Shown piece after piece: positions 27,994 to 37,685 of a DNA stretch of 64,000 bases (position 1 is its first letter; the number at the start of each line of letters is the position of its first letter). Both the position numbers and the translations under genes were made by a program. Source of the DNA: Methylotenera sp. Lineage in GTDB: Bacteria; Pseudomonadota; Gammaproteobacteria; Burkholderiales; Methylophilaceae. Below the pieces are notes generated by a model. That model worked only from the letters and a program-made list of their open reading frames with translations, was not told where the DNA came from and made no database searches. The stretch covers positions 35,228 through 99,227 of the forward strand of contig JAUXNQ010000031.1 in the NCBI GenBank assembly GCA_030682715.1. The letters run 5' to 3'.

Positions 27994-28880
27994 TTCAGCA
28001 TAAGGGAAAATTGCTTTTAAATGAGCCCTTGGCGCGCTACACCAGTTGGCGCGTAGGTGGCCGTGCGGATCAATTTTATATTCCAGCAGATTTGGAAGAC
28101 TTAAGTAAGTTTTTACAAAGTCTGGACGAAGCTGAGCCAATCTATTTTATAGGCTTGGGATCAAACTTATTAGTACGCGATGGTGGTGTGCGCGGCACGG
28201 TAGTGTTAATGCATAACGTGTTAACTACACTACAAATGGATGGTGAAGCCGTCTATGCAGAAGCTGGTGTGACTTGTGCAAAATTAGCAAAATTTTGTGC
28301 TAAAGAAGCTAGGCAAGGTGCTGAGTTTTTTGCAGGGATACCAGGCACATTGGGTGGTGCACTTGCAATGAATGCAGGGTGTTATGGCAGTGAAACATGG
28401 AATGTAGTGAAGCGTGTAACGACGATTAATAAACGAGGCGAACTTAATACTCGCGATGCATCGGCGTTTATTCCGAGTTATCGACATATTGATATGCCGG
28501 TGTCAGATGAATGGTTTGTGGCAGCTTGGTTGAGATTAGAGCATGGCGATGCACAAGAGTCTGCACAGAAAATTAAAGCATTGTTGGCAAAACGTCTTGC
28601 CGCTCAGCCATTGAATCAACCAAGCGCAGGTTCCACATTTAGGAACCCACCAGGAGATTATGCGGCACGGCTGATAGAAGCAAGTGGATTAAAAGGTTAC
28701 ATCATTGGTGGGGCGCAGGTGTCAGAAAAGCATGCGAACTTTATTGTCAATATTGGCAGCGCGAATGCTTTGGATATTGAACTGTTAATTCAACATATGC
28801 GAGAGACAGTATTAGAAAAATATGGTGTTGCACTTCAACAGGAAGTTAAAGTGCTGGGCGAATTAGAGGTAAGAGAATAA
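27990..28880 (+). CDS. murB: UDP-N-acetylenolpyruvoylglucosamine reductase MurB
   Basis: MurB reduces UDP-GlcNAc-enolpyruvate to UDP-MurNAc using FAD and NADPH. The 296-residue protein is a short type II-like form. It has the FAD-binding [12 protein letters not shown] and [15 protein letters not shown], the loop [18 protein letters not shown], the active-site [13 protein letters not shown] and the C-terminal [10 protein letters not shown]. ddl begins in its stop (TAATG). Confidence 0.97.
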   Translation: MIQHKGKLLLNEPLARYTSWRVGGRADQFYIPADLEDLSKFLQSLDEAEPIYFIGLGSNLLVRDGGVRGTVVLMHNVLTTLQMDGEAVYAEAGVTCAKLAKFCAKEARQGAEFFAGIPGTLGGALAMNAGCYGSETWNVVKRVTTINKRGELNTRDASAFIPSYRHIDMPVSDEWFVAAWLRLEHGDAQESAQKIKALLAKRLAAQPLNQPSAGSTFRNPPGDYAARLIEASGLKGYIIGGAQVSEKHANFIVNIGSANALDIELLIQHMRETVLEKYGVALQQEVKVLGELEVRE

Positions 28881-29785
28881 TGCAGGATTTTGGAAAAGTT
28901 GCAGTGTTGTTAGGTGGCAAGTCTGGCGAGCGTGAAGTTTCGCTTAAAAGCGGCACGGCAGTGCTTGCAGCATTGCAAAAGCAAGGTGTTGATGCGCATG
29001 CGTTTGACCCAGCAACACGGCCATTACATGATTTAGAGTCATTTGATGTCGCCATGATTTCATTACATGGGCGCTTTGGTGAAGATGGCGCAATGCAAGG
29101 GGCTTTGGAACTATTAGGTATTCCATACACTGGCAGTGGTGTGATGGCATCCGCGATTGGTATGGATAAATGGCGCACCAAAATGATGTGGTCTGCTGCT
29201 GGGGTGAGCACACCAGCATTTGAAGTGGTGACTGCGGACTCTGATTTTGATGCGATTGAGAAAAAACTAGGCTTACCTTTGTTTGTAAAACCCGCCAATG
29301 AAGGCTCCAGCATAGGTATTAGTAAGGTGAAGCAGGCTGGTGAGCTTAAAGCAGCATATGAACTTGCAGCTAAATCTGACCCGTTAGTGATTGCTGAACA
29401 GTTTGTGGGTGGTGGTGAATATACCGTAGGTATTTTGGGTAATCAGGCACTACCGATTGTGCGCATAGTGCCAAAGAATGAGTTTTATGATTTTGAAGCT
29501 AAATACTTGCGCGATGACACAGAGTACAGATGCCCATCTGGGTTAAGCTCAGAAAAAGAAGCGCTAATTCAACAAGAGGCATTGCTTGCATTTAATACGG
29601 TTGGTTGCCAAGGCTGGGGTCGTGTAGATTTTTTAATGGATGAAGCAGGTAAGCATTACTTTTTAGAAATTAATACTAGCCCAGGGATGACAGACCATAG
29701 CCTAGTACCAATGGCAGCAAAAGCCGCTGGTATTAGCTTTGATGAGTTAGTGATGAAGATATTGAGGTTAGCGCATGTGGGATAG
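28880..29785 (+). CDS. ddl: D-alanine--D-alanine ligase
   Basis: Ddl makes the D-Ala-D-Ala dipeptide used by MurF. It is a 301-residue ATP-grasp enzyme of the DdlB type. The N-terminal [19 protein letters not shown], the ATP-grasp [18 protein letters not shown], and the metal/catalytic end [17 protein letters not shown] are all visible. It starts inside the murB stop and its last codons overlap ftsQ by 11 bp. Confidence 0.98.
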   Translation: MQDFGKVAVLLGGKSGEREVSLKSGTAVLAALQKQGVDAHAFDPATRPLHDLESFDVAMISLHGRFGEDGAMQGALELLGIPYTGSGVMASAIGMDKWRTKMMWSAAGVSTPAFEVVTADSDFDAIEKKLGLPLFVKPANEGSSIGISKVKQAGELKAAYELAAKSDPLVIAEQFVGGGEYTVGILGNQALPIVRIVPKNEFYDFEAKYLRDDTEYRCPSGLSSEKEALIQQEALLAFNTVGCQGWGRVDFLMDEAGKHYFLEINTSPGMTDHSLVPMAAKAAGISFDELVMKILRLAHVG

Positions 29786-30608
29786 GCCTGCACTACTCAA
29801 CTGGATAGCAAACCTACTGTACGCATTGAGTATGGTGGCGGTGTTGTATGCAGTGGTGTATGTAGTGGTGCATTTGCCGATTTTTCCATTGCGTGAAGTA
29901 AAGGTGGATGGCGAGTTGCACCATGTAAGCCGTGAGCAGGTGAAACTGATTGTAGCAAAGCATTTAAAAGGCAATTTTTTTACGCTGGATTTAATTAATG
30001 CACGCGATGCGTTTGAAAAATTACCTTGGGCGCGCAACGTGAGTGTGCGTCGTCGCTGGCCAGATAAGTTAGAAGTGGTGATTGAAGAGCATCAGGCACT
30101 TGCACGTTGGGGTAACACTGCATTGGTGAACAAGCAGGGCGAGCTATTTCATGCGGCCTCTGGTAGTGACCTGCCTGTATTTTATGGGCCAGATAATGGT
30201 GTGATTGAAGTGGCATCACAATACGATGCTTTAAGTCAGGTGTTGAACGCCGCTAAGTTAGAAGTAGCTACGTTAGCGCTGACACCTAGACGCGCATGGC
30301 AGATTACAACGACCAACGGCATTGTGCTTGAATTGGGTCGAGTGGAAATGCAAGCAAGGTTAGAGAAGTTTGCCAATATTTACAGCAGCACATTGGTTGG
30401 CTTGAATAAAAAAATTGTGTATGTGGATTTGCGTTATCCGAGTGGTTTCGCGGTGCGCAGGCCTACCGAGGCGGTTAATACAGAAAAAGAAAAAGTTGCG
30501 AGTGTCACAAGTGATCATAAAGCAGTAGATGCTGCCAGTACAAAGCCAGCTGACACGAAAAGCATTAAAAGCGAAGCAATGAAGAAACGCACAGGAACCG
30601 TGACCTGA
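29775..30608 (+). CDS. ftsQ: Cell division protein FtsQ
   Basis: FtsQ links early and late divisome proteins and forms FtsQLB. The 277-residue protein has one membrane helix (about 12-34), a POTRA domain ([20 protein letters not shown]...) and the FtsQ beta domain up to [14 protein letters not shown]. After that comes a Lys/Ala/Ser/Thr-rich tail of about 50 residues that is longer than the core family and probably disordered. Overlaps ddl; ftsA follows after 19 bp. Confidence 0.96.
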   Translation: MWDRPALLNWIANLLYALSMVAVLYAVVYVVVHLPIFPLREVKVDGELHHVSREQVKLIVAKHLKGNFFTLDLINARDAFEKLPWARNVSVRRRWPDKLEVVIEEHQALARWGNTALVNKQGELFHAASGSDLPVFYGPDNGVIEVASQYDALSQVLNAAKLEVATLALTPRRAWQITTTNGIVLELGRVEMQARLEKFANIYSSTLVGLNKKIVYVDLRYPSGFAVRRPTEAVNTEKEKVASVTSDHKAVDAASTKPADTKSIKSEAMKKRTGTVT

Positions 30609-30627
30609 TTCACGGAAGGGATGAAGA

Positions 30628-31866
30628 ATGAGCAGAATAAAAGAAGATAAGAATTTGATTGTAGGCTTGGATATCGGCACCTCTAAAATTGTGGCGATTG
30701 TTGCCGAGTTGCAGCCAGAGGGCACCTTGAAGGTGATTGGCTTAGGCCAACATATTTCACGCGGACTTAAAAAAGGCGTGGTCGTGAATATTGAATCTAC
30801 CATGCAATCTATTCAGCGTGCCTTAGAAGAAGCTGAGCTGATGGCGGACTGCAAAATCAATAATGTTTATACAGGCATTGCTGGTAGCCATATCAAGAGC
30901 CTTAACTCACACGGCATGGTGAAGATTAAAGATGCGGAAGTCTCACAAATGGATGTAGACCGTGTGATTGAAACAGCGCGCGCGATTGCACTACCTGCAG
31001 ACCAACAGATTCTGCATATTCTCACCCAAGAATTCATTATCGACGGTCAAGAAGATGTGCGTGAACCACTTGGTATGAGCGGTATGAAGTTAGAGGTAAA
31101 AGTGCATATTGTGACTGGTGCTGTAGCTGCCGCCCAGAATATTGTGAAATGCATTAAGCGCTGCGGCATTGAAGTGAGTGATTTGATTTTGCAGCCTTTA
31201 GCTTCGAGTTTAGCTGTGCTGACAGAAGATGAAAAAGAGCTAGGTGTATGTTTGGTTGATATTGGTGGCGGTACTACCGATATCGCCGTATTCAAACAAG
31301 GTGCCATTCGCCATACCGCAGTGGTGCCAATCGCTGGCGACCAAATGACTAACGATGTGGCGGTTGCTTTCCGCACACCAACGCAATCAGCTGAGGATAT
31401 CAAGATTAAGCACGGTTGTGCATTGCGCCAGCTAGCTGACCCACGCGAAGTGGTTGAAGTGCCAGGAGTGGATGGTCGTGATCCACGTCAGTTATCAGTG
31501 CAAACATTAGCTGAGGTGCTAGAGCCACGCGTGGTTGAGCTTTATGAACTAGTGCTAAATGAGTTACGCCGTAGCGGCATGGAAGACATGATTGCATCAG
31601 GTATTGTGATCACTGGTGGTTCCGCCATGATGCGCGGCATGGTGGAGTTGGGTGAAGAAATATTTCATATGCCGGTACGTTTAGGCATGCCACGTTATGT
31701 AGGCGGCTTATCCGAAGTGGTGAGCAATCCGCGCTATGCAACAGGTGTGGGGCTAGTGTTAATGGGTAAGCAGCAGTTGGAGCGTCATTTAAATGGCCAG
31801 ATGGAATCAAGTTCATTTGGACGAATTTTAGAAAGAATGAAAAGTTGGTTTCAAGGTAATTTCTAA
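30628..31866 (+). CDS. ftsA: Cell division protein FtsA
   Basis: FtsA is the actin-like membrane anchor of the Z ring. The 412-residue protein has the phosphate loops LDIGTSKIVAIVAE near the start and LVDIGGGTTDIAVF in the middle, the adenosine motif VITGGSAMMRGM, and a C-terminal amphipathic helix (FGRILERMKSWFQ) for membrane binding. Length is normal. The AAGGGATGAAGA region before the ATG supplies a ribosome binding site. Confidence 0.98.
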   Translation: MSRIKEDKNLIVGLDIGTSKIVAIVAELQPEGTLKVIGLGQHISRGLKKGVVVNIESTMQSIQRALEEAELMADCKINNVYTGIAGSHIKSLNSHGMVKIKDAEVSQMDVDRVIETARAIALPADQQILHILTQEFIIDGQEDVREPLGMSGMKLEVKVHIVTGAVAAAQNIVKCIKRCGIEVSDLILQPLASSLAVLTEDEKELGVCLVDIGGGTTDIAVFKQGAIRHTAVVPIAGDQMTNDVAVAFRTPTQSAEDIKIKHGCALRQLADPREVVEVPGVDGRDPRQLSVQTLAEVLEPRVVELYELVLNELRRSGMEDMIASGIVITGGSAMMRGMVELGEEIFHMPVRLGMPRYVGGLSEVVSNPRYATGVGLVLMGKQQLERHLNGQMESSSFGRILERMKSWFQGNF

Positions 31867-31868
31867 AA

Positions 31869-31882
31869 GTTACCTTGGTAAC
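31869..31882. promoter_or_regulatory. 14-bp palindrome just after ftsA
   Basis: GTTACC-TT-GGTAAC at 31869-31882 is a perfect palindrome 2 bp after the ftsA stop, in the 111-bp gap before ftsZ. It may be a protein site or a small hairpin controlling ftsZ mRNA; there is no further support. Confidence 0.4.
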
Positions 31883-31977
31883 AAGTGATTTTTAAGTAGT
31901 TGTTAAGTGTTTAGCAGTGAAAAGTAGTAAGGCAGAAGTAACAGTTAAAGTGAACGCTAAAAAGAGGAGGCAGTAAA

Positions 31978-33156
31978 ATGTTTGAAATTATGGAAAAAAA
32001 TTCGCAAGAAGCCGTGATTAAGGTCATTGGTGTAGGTGGTTGCGGCGGCAACGCGGTTGCGCACATGATTGAAAAAAATGTGGGTGGCGTTGAATTTATT
32101 TGCGCGAATACTGATATGCAAGCTTTGAAAAAGAGCCAAGCAAAAACAGTATTGCAAATTGGCGAGGCAATGACACGCGGCTTGGGCGCAGGTGCAAAAC
32201 CTGAAGTAGGTCGTGAAGCAGCATTAGAAGACCGCGACGCAATTGCAGAGCTGATTGAGGGTGCCGATATGCTATTTATCACTGCGGGTATGGGTGGTGG
32301 TACAGGTACAGGCGCAGCACCAGTGATTGCACAAATCGCTAAAGAAATGGGTATCTTAACGGTTGCCGTGGTGACTAAACCTTTTGCATTCGAAGGAAAG
32401 CGCACTAAAGTCGCATCTGATGGTCTAGATGAATTATCAAAGTATGTGGATTCATTAATCGTAATCCCTAACGAGAAATTGATGGAAGTATTAGGCGAAG
32501 ATGTACCGTTCCTAGAAGCATTTAGAGCGGCTAACGATGTGTTGCACAATGCGGTATCTGGCATTGCTGAAATCATTAATTGTGCAGGTATGGTGAACGT
32601 TGACTTTGCTGACGTACGCACTGTGATGTCTGAAATGGGTATGGCAATGATGGGTTCGGCACTTGCAACAGGCCCAGATCGTGCGCGTATCGCAGCCGAG
32701 CAAGCGGTGGCAAGTCCATTGCTTGAAGATGTCAACTTAGCCAATGCACGTGGCGTTTTAGTGAATATCACCACTTCAAGTGCTTTCAAAATGAAAGAAT
32801 ACTACGATGTGATGAACACTATTAAAGCATTCACAGCAGAAGACGCAACCGTGATTGTAGGTAATGTATTTGACGACAGCATGGGTGATGGCTTACGCGT
32901 CACCATGGTGGCAACAGGTTTGACTGGCGCGCAACGCCGTCAGCAAAAACCAGAATTGCGTGTGATGCCACAACAAGTAGTACGTGATGGCACCACTAAC
33001 CAACCAATTTTTGTTGGTAACGCAAACATCACTACCGATGATGAAGCACCAGCAGTGTTTGGCTCAAATAGCCGCCGTGCGCAAGTTGAAGCAATGAAAA
33101 TGTCAGGGGTTGAAGAGTATGACATCCCAGCATTTTTACGTAAACAAGCTGACTAA
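31978..33156 (+). CDS. ftsZ: Cell division tubulin FtsZ
   Basis: FtsZ is the GTPase that polymerises into the Z ring. The 392-residue protein has the N-terminal IKVIGVGGCGGNAV, the tubulin signature GGGTGTG (106-112), the T7 loop with NVDFADV, a variable linker, and the conserved C-terminal peptide DIPAFLRKQAD that binds FtsA and SlmA-type partners. slmA in this window is a likely partner gene. A strong AGAGGAGG ribosome binding site precedes the ATG. Confidence 0.99.
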   Translation: MFEIMEKNSQEAVIKVIGVGGCGGNAVAHMIEKNVGGVEFICANTDMQALKKSQAKTVLQIGEAMTRGLGAGAKPEVGREAALEDRDAIAELIEGADMLFITAGMGGGTGTGAAPVIAQIAKEMGILTVAVVTKPFAFEGKRTKVASDGLDELSKYVDSLIVIPNEKLMEVLGEDVPFLEAFRAANDVLHNAVSGIAEIINCAGMVNVDFADVRTVMSEMGMAMMGSALATGPDRARIAAEQAVASPLLEDVNLANARGVLVNITTSSAFKMKEYYDVMNTIKAFTAEDATVIVGNVFDDSMGDGLRVTMVATGLTGAQRRQQKPELRVMPQQVVRDGTTNQPIFVGNANITTDDEAPAVFGSNSRRAQVEAMKMSGVEEYDIPAFLRKQAD

Positions 33157-33318
33157 GTAACATTGCACTAAGGGTTAATCTGATAGGGCAATGTTGCCAG
33201 CGAAAGGCTGTCGCCTTGAATTATGTTATTATTTAATTGATTCGTAAGGCAAATAGTTAGGCTTTAAATGTTGGCTAGTGCGCTGTACAGAAACTTAGAG
33301 AATGGAAATTGATTAGGC

Positions 33319-34248
33319 ATGTTAAAGCAACGTACACTTAAAAAAGCGATAAGCGCCACAGGCGTTGGATTGCACAATGGCGAAAAGGTTACTCTTACCC
33401 TCCGCCCAGCTGCACCTGATACTGGTATTGTTTTCAAACGGGTTGATCTGCCTCAACCTAATGAAATCTTGGCAACTCCTGGCGTAGTGCAAGACACAAG
33501 AATGTGTTCTGCGCTAGAGTCCAATGGCGCACGCGTTGCAACTGTTGAGCATGTAATGTCTGCACTTGCTGGTTTGGGTGTAGACAATGTGTATGTAGAG
33601 GTTGATGCTTCTGAAATTCCAATCATGGACGGGAGCTCAGGCCCTTTTGTATTTTTATTGCAAGAAGCGGGTATCGTTGAGCAAGCGGCCGCTAAAAAAT
33701 TCATACGGATTAAAAAGACGGTAGAGGTTAGAGAGGGTGATAAATGGGTCAGGTTTGAGCCTTATCACGGCTTTAAAATTGACTTTACGATTAATTTTAA
33801 CCATCCTGTATTCGAACATTCTGGCAACAATGTCAAAATAGATTTTGCTGCCGATTCTTATATTAAAGAAATCAGCCGTGCACGTACATTTGGCTTTATG
33901 CACGAGGTTGAGTATTTACGCTCCAATGGTTTGGCGCGTGGTGGTAGTTTAGATAACGCGATTGTGTTGGATGAGTACCGTGTATTGAATGATGATGGTT
34001 TGCGTTACGACGACGAGTTTGTTAAACATAAAGTGCTAGATGCTATTGGTGATTTATATATGTTGGGCCATCCAATATTGGGGGCTTTCTATGCTTATAA
34101 GTCAGGTCATTCACTAAATAATCAATTGTTGCGGGCGCTCATGCAAGATGAAACTGCGTGGGAATATACAACCTTTGAAAAGCAAGAAGATGCTCCGGCA
34201 ACCTTCTTGTCCCAGCCTGCACAATTGCAGGCAAATCCTGTGTATTAA
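33319..34248 (+). CDS. lpxC: UDP-3-O-acyl-GlcNAc deacetylase LpxC
   Basis: LpxC is the zinc deacetylase that commits UDP-GlcNAc to lipid A synthesis. The 309-residue length is normal. Zinc ligands His78, His237 and Asp241 and the catalytic His264 (KSGHSLNN) are in the expected places, with the [14 protein letters not shown] and [11 protein letters not shown] segments. It follows ftsZ after 162 bp, the usual end of proteobacterial dcw clusters. Confidence 0.98.
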   Translation: MLKQRTLKKAISATGVGLHNGEKVTLTLRPAAPDTGIVFKRVDLPQPNEILATPGVVQDTRMCSALESNGARVATVEHVMSALAGLGVDNVYVEVDASEIPIMDGSSGPFVFLLQEAGIVEQAAAKKFIRIKKTVEVREGDKWVRFEPYHGFKIDFTINFNHPVFEHSGNNVKIDFAADSYIKEISRARTFGFMHEVEYLRSNGLARGGSLDNAIVLDEYRVLNDDGLRYDDEFVKHKVLDAIGDLYMLGHPILGAFYAYKSGHSLNNQLLRALMQDETAWEYTTFEKQEDAPATFLSQPAQLQANPVY

Positions 34249-34329
34249 AATTGTTAAACAAAAATTACTGTTTACACAGTCAAGTAAGAACAGTCAAGTA
34301 AGATTAGTCATTATTAAGAGGAGGCGTAT

Positions 34330-34512
34330 ATGTTAATGATTCGCCTGATATTCGTTTTATTAGTGATTACCGCTATGGTGTTGCTAGGCTTGTATTTGTT
34401 AACAAACGAAAAGAAATATCTGCATTACTTCAAACAAACCATTAAATATACGTTTTTCTTGGTGATTGTCACCGCTCTACTCTTTGTGTTGCGTCGTATT
34501 CTTTATGTTTAG
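34330..34512 (+). CDS. Small two-helix membrane protein
   Basis: A 60-residue protein with two hydrophobic helices (about 4-24 and 39-58) joined by a basic loop NEKKYLHYFKQTIKY. An AAGAGGAGG ribosome binding site lies at an ideal distance from the ATG, which supports it being real. Similar small proteins sit next to lpxC or slt in other betaproteobacteria, from memory. Function unknown. The next gene starts inside its last codons. Confidence 0.75.
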   Translation: MLMIRLIFVLLVITAMVLLGLYLLTNEKKYLHYFKQTIKYTFFLVIVTALLFVLRRILYV

Positions 34513-36523
34513 CTTATTCAAAAAACGATTAGTCCTATTACCATTGCGATACATGAGTAAGCTTTGCTTATTCATGTTGCTGCTATCAGGCAATGCTGCG
34601 GCAATGTCAGATCAAGCCTTGTTTGAGCACGCACGTGACGCCTACGCTAAAAGAAATGAGCTGGCATTGTCTGAAGATGTTAATCAGCTCAATAAGAAAC
34701 AGTATGTATTGGCGCCTTATGCGGCTTATTGGTTAATGTTACTAAGGTTGGATCAAGCTGATACTGCTGAAGTGCAAACGTTTATTACACAATATGCTGA
34801 CATGGCATTTGTGGATCGCTTGCGCGGTGAATGGCTAAAAAAACTAGGAAAAAAGCAAGAGTGGTCACTGTTTTTTGAGCATTACCAGAACTTTAAGCGC
34901 GCTGATACCGCAGTTGAGTGCTATGCCTTGTATGGGAAAAGCCAGCTTGAGCAACAGGATGTGTCAGCCCCAGTTAAAAAAATTTGGTTGAGCTCTGCAG
35001 ACCTACCTAGCAGTTGTACGCCATTATTTGATGCAATGCAGCAGACTGGGATGTTGAGTAATAACGATATCTGGGCAAGGCTAAGGCTAGCCTTGCATGA
35101 TGGAAAGTTGAATGTAGCTAAGAACATCATTTCTCGCTTACCATCATTTGATAAAAACAACATTGAACTGCTGGAAGTCGCAAAGCAAACACCTAAGTTG
35201 TTGCTTACCAATAAAACAGTGAATGTCAAAATTAACAACAAAAAAACCGTGTTAAACACACCTTCGTTTAAGGCACGAGATGACATAGAAGTTAATCTAT
35301 ACACGCTTGATGTGTTGGCGCGTAGCAATGTAGACGATGCAGTAGCGCTTAATTTTAAATTACAGCACCAATGGTCTAAACCTGATGCTGCATTTGCATG
35401 GGGCCGAATTGCGTATCATGCTGCACGTAAGCACCACCCTCAGGCGCTTGAGTATTATGCAAAAGCACAAGAAGTCTCCTTAGATAAAGAGCAGTTAGCA
35501 TGGATGGCACGCGCAGCCATGCGCGATCAAAGCTGGGATGTCTTGTTAGATGCGATTAGCAGAATGGATGCTGATCAGCAGCAGGAAGGCGCATGGCGTT
35601 ATTGGAAGGGACGTGCCTTAAAAGAAAAAGCGATATTGGCGGAGGCCAATAAAATATTGGGCCCACTCTCTATCGAGCGCCATTATTATGGATGGCTGGC
35701 GCTTGAAGAGTTGGGGAGTGTGATGAATAGTCCACAACTGCAATATACCCCAAGCGAACTCGACGTGACTGCGATTGCCAGCCAGCCAGCAATTAGGCGT
35801 GCACTTGAGTTGCAAAAGCTGGATATGCGCTGGGAGGCTAAAGCTGAGTGGGTATGGGCAACTCGTGATTTTGACGATAAGCAGTTGCTTGCCGCCGCAG
35901 AGTATGCGCAACGTCAGAAATGGTACGATGTTGCGATTAGCACTGCGGATAACACGAAGCAGCTACACGACTTCAATTTGCGTTACCCAATGCCGTACCG
36001 TGATTTATTTCGGGCAGCCGCTGTGAATGAAGGTGTAGATGAGGCGTGGATTTATGGCCTTACACGCCAAGAAAGCAGATTCATGCATTATGCAAAATCA
36101 GGTGTAGGTGCCTCTGGCTTAATGCAACTGATGCCAGCGACTGCGAAATGGGCAGCCAAACGCATGGGTTTAAGTGATTACACGCAAGAGATGATTCACG
36201 ATTTAAAATTTAACGTTGGCATTGGTACTTACTATATGCGCTATACCTTAGAGATGATGAATGGTCAGGCGGTAATGGCAACGGCAGCCTATAATGCTGG
36301 ACCTAGCCGTGCGCGACGTTGGGTGGCTGATGAGCCCTTAGAGGCTGCTATTTATGTTGAAACTATCCCTTTTGCTGAAACTAGAAGCTATGTGCAAAAA
36401 GTAATGGCAAACGCGCAGATATATACGTCAAGATTAGGTTTTCCTGTACAAAGCCTAAAGGCAAGAATGGGCACAGTGCCTGGGCGCATAAAGTCAGAAG
36501 TGATTTTGGTGGATGTAGAATAA
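34505..36523 (+). CDS. slt: Soluble lytic murein transglycosylase (Slt70 family)
   Basis: Slt cleaves the glycan strand between MurNAc and GlcNAc, forming 1,6-anhydro ends. About 672 residues from the ATG at 34505, which overlaps the preceding gene's stop; an ATG at 34553 would give a shorter signal peptide (MSKLCLFMLLLSGNAAA). A long helical superhelix fills the first 500 residues. The GH23 domain has the catalytic Glu523 in RQESRF, then GLMQLMPATAKWAAK and TAAYNAGPSRARRW. Exported to the periplasm. Confidence 0.95.
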   Translation: MFSLFKKRLVLLPLRYMSKLCLFMLLLSGNAAAMSDQALFEHARDAYAKRNELALSEDVNQLNKKQYVLAPYAAYWLMLLRLDQADTAEVQTFITQYADMAFVDRLRGEWLKKLGKKQEWSLFFEHYQNFKRADTAVECYALYGKSQLEQQDVSAPVKKIWLSSADLPSSCTPLFDAMQQTGMLSNNDIWARLRLALHDGKLNVAKNIISRLPSFDKNNIELLEVAKQTPKLLLTNKTVNVKINNKKTVLNTPSFKARDDIEVNLYTLDVLARSNVDDAVALNFKLQHQWSKPDAAFAWGRIAYHAARKHHPQALEYYAKAQEVSLDKEQLAWMARAAMRDQSWDVLLDAISRMDADQQQEGAWRYWKGRALKEKAILAEANKILGPLSIERHYYGWLALEELGSVMNSPQLQYTPSELDVTAIASQPAIRRALELQKLDMRWEAKAEWVWATRDFDDKQLLAAAEYAQRQKWYDVAISTADNTKQLHDFNLRYPMPYRDLFRAAAVNEGVDEAWIYGLTRQESRFMHYAKSGVGASGLMQLMPATAKWAAKRMGLSDYTQEMIHDLKFNVGIGTYYMRYTLEMMNGQAVMATAAYNAGPSRARRWVADEPLEAAIYVETIPFAETRSYVQKVMANAQIYTSRLGFPVQSLKARMGTVPGRIKSEVILVDVE

Positions 36524-36696
36524 TTGCTTAGTTAATTTAGAGGTTCAAACAATTTATTGGTTTAGTCGATAATGAGTACGCAGTTTAAATTGAATAATAT
36601 GAGCATAAATTAAAAATCAAGTCATTGCCATATCCCCAAGGCTGGAGGATTGCTGGCGATGTTTTAGAGTGAAACAGAGAAGTTAGAAGGATAGTC

Positions 36697-37644
36697 ATGC
36701 AATTAAAAAAAATATGTGTGTTGGGTGGTTCTGGGTTTGTTGGTAGTGCTATCGTTGCTAAGTTAGACGCCGCAGGATACGAAGTCACAGTGTTGACGCG
36801 CAGAAGAGAAACTGCCAAGCATCTATTCCTGTTACCTAATGTTAATGTGGTTGAGTGTGATGTGTTCGATTACCAAGCGCTTAATGCTGTACTAAGAGGC
36901 GTTGATGCCGTGATTAATTTGATTGGCATTTTGCACCAAAGTCGTCGTTTAAGCTTTAATACTGTTCACCATCAGTTACCAGCGCAGCTTGCAAAGATTT
37001 GTGCTGATTTAGGCATCAAACGTCTCATCCAGATGAGCAGTTTACGTGCAGATGAACATGCACCAAGTCAATATCTGCGTTCAAAGGCCGCTGGTGAAGC
37101 CGCATTAAAAGCACTGCAAGATAAAATTAACATCACGATATTTAAGCCTTCAATAATTTTTGGGCGTGGTGACAAATTTACTAATCTCTTTGCGACATTG
37201 ATTAAATTATTACCAGTGGTGTTACTAGCAAAACCTAACGCTAAGTTCCAGCCTATTTGGGTAGAGGATGTTGCCAGTTGTTTTGTGAATAGTCTAGAAA
37301 ATAGCCATACTTACAGCCAGACCTATGAATTGGCTGGTCCTAAAGTGTACACATTCCGTGAGCTATTACAGCAAATCATGCAGGTTTTGGCAGTTAAACG
37401 CACGATTATTGGTTTAAATAATACGCTCTCGTATTTACAGGCTTTCACGATGGAGCTCTTGCCAGTTAAGCTCATGTCTCGTGACAATATCAAGTCAATG
37501 GAAGTCGATAGCGTGAGTCAGCACCCACTACCTGCGATTTTGGCAGTAGAGCCAAGTGCGCTAGAGGCAGTGTTGCCAGAATACTTGGTAGATCGCACAG
37601 CGCGTGGCGCTTATGATCGTTTTCGCAGTATGGCGGCACGTTAA
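36697..37644 (+). CDS. NDUFA9-like NAD(P)-binding protein
   Basis: A 315-residue atypical short-chain dehydrogenase-like protein. The nucleotide motif GGSGFVG is at 10-16, INLIGILH follows the third strand, and the usual active-site Tyr-Lys pair appears only as YLRSKAAGEAAL. It matches the family named after the complex I subunit NDUFA9, which is common in betaproteobacteria and often sits next to cca. The role in bacteria is uncertain; it may act in quinone or lipid metabolism. Confidence 0.85.
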   Translation: MQLKKICVLGGSGFVGSAIVAKLDAAGYEVTVLTRRRETAKHLFLLPNVNVVECDVFDYQALNAVLRGVDAVINLIGILHQSRRLSFNTVHHQLPAQLAKICADLGIKRLIQMSSLRADEHAPSQYLRSKAAGEAALKALQDKINITIFKPSIIFGRGDKFTNLFATLIKLLPVVLLAKPNAKFQPIWVEDVASCFVNSLENSHTYSQTYELAGPKVYTFRELLQQIMQVLAVKRTIIGLNNTLSYLQAFTMELLPVKLMSRDNIKSMEVDSVSQHPLPAILAVEPSALEAVLPEYLVDRTARGAYDRFRSMAAR

Positions 37645-37685
37645 CCTTTCCCCGATAATTTAGGCTCGTTAGTTTAGGCAAAGTA

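Noticed and set aside
31911..32789. Long open frame (292 codons) antisense to ftsZ
   Set aside because: It is the complement of a conserved gene with biased codon use; composition is Ser/Ala/Pro-rich and resembles no family.
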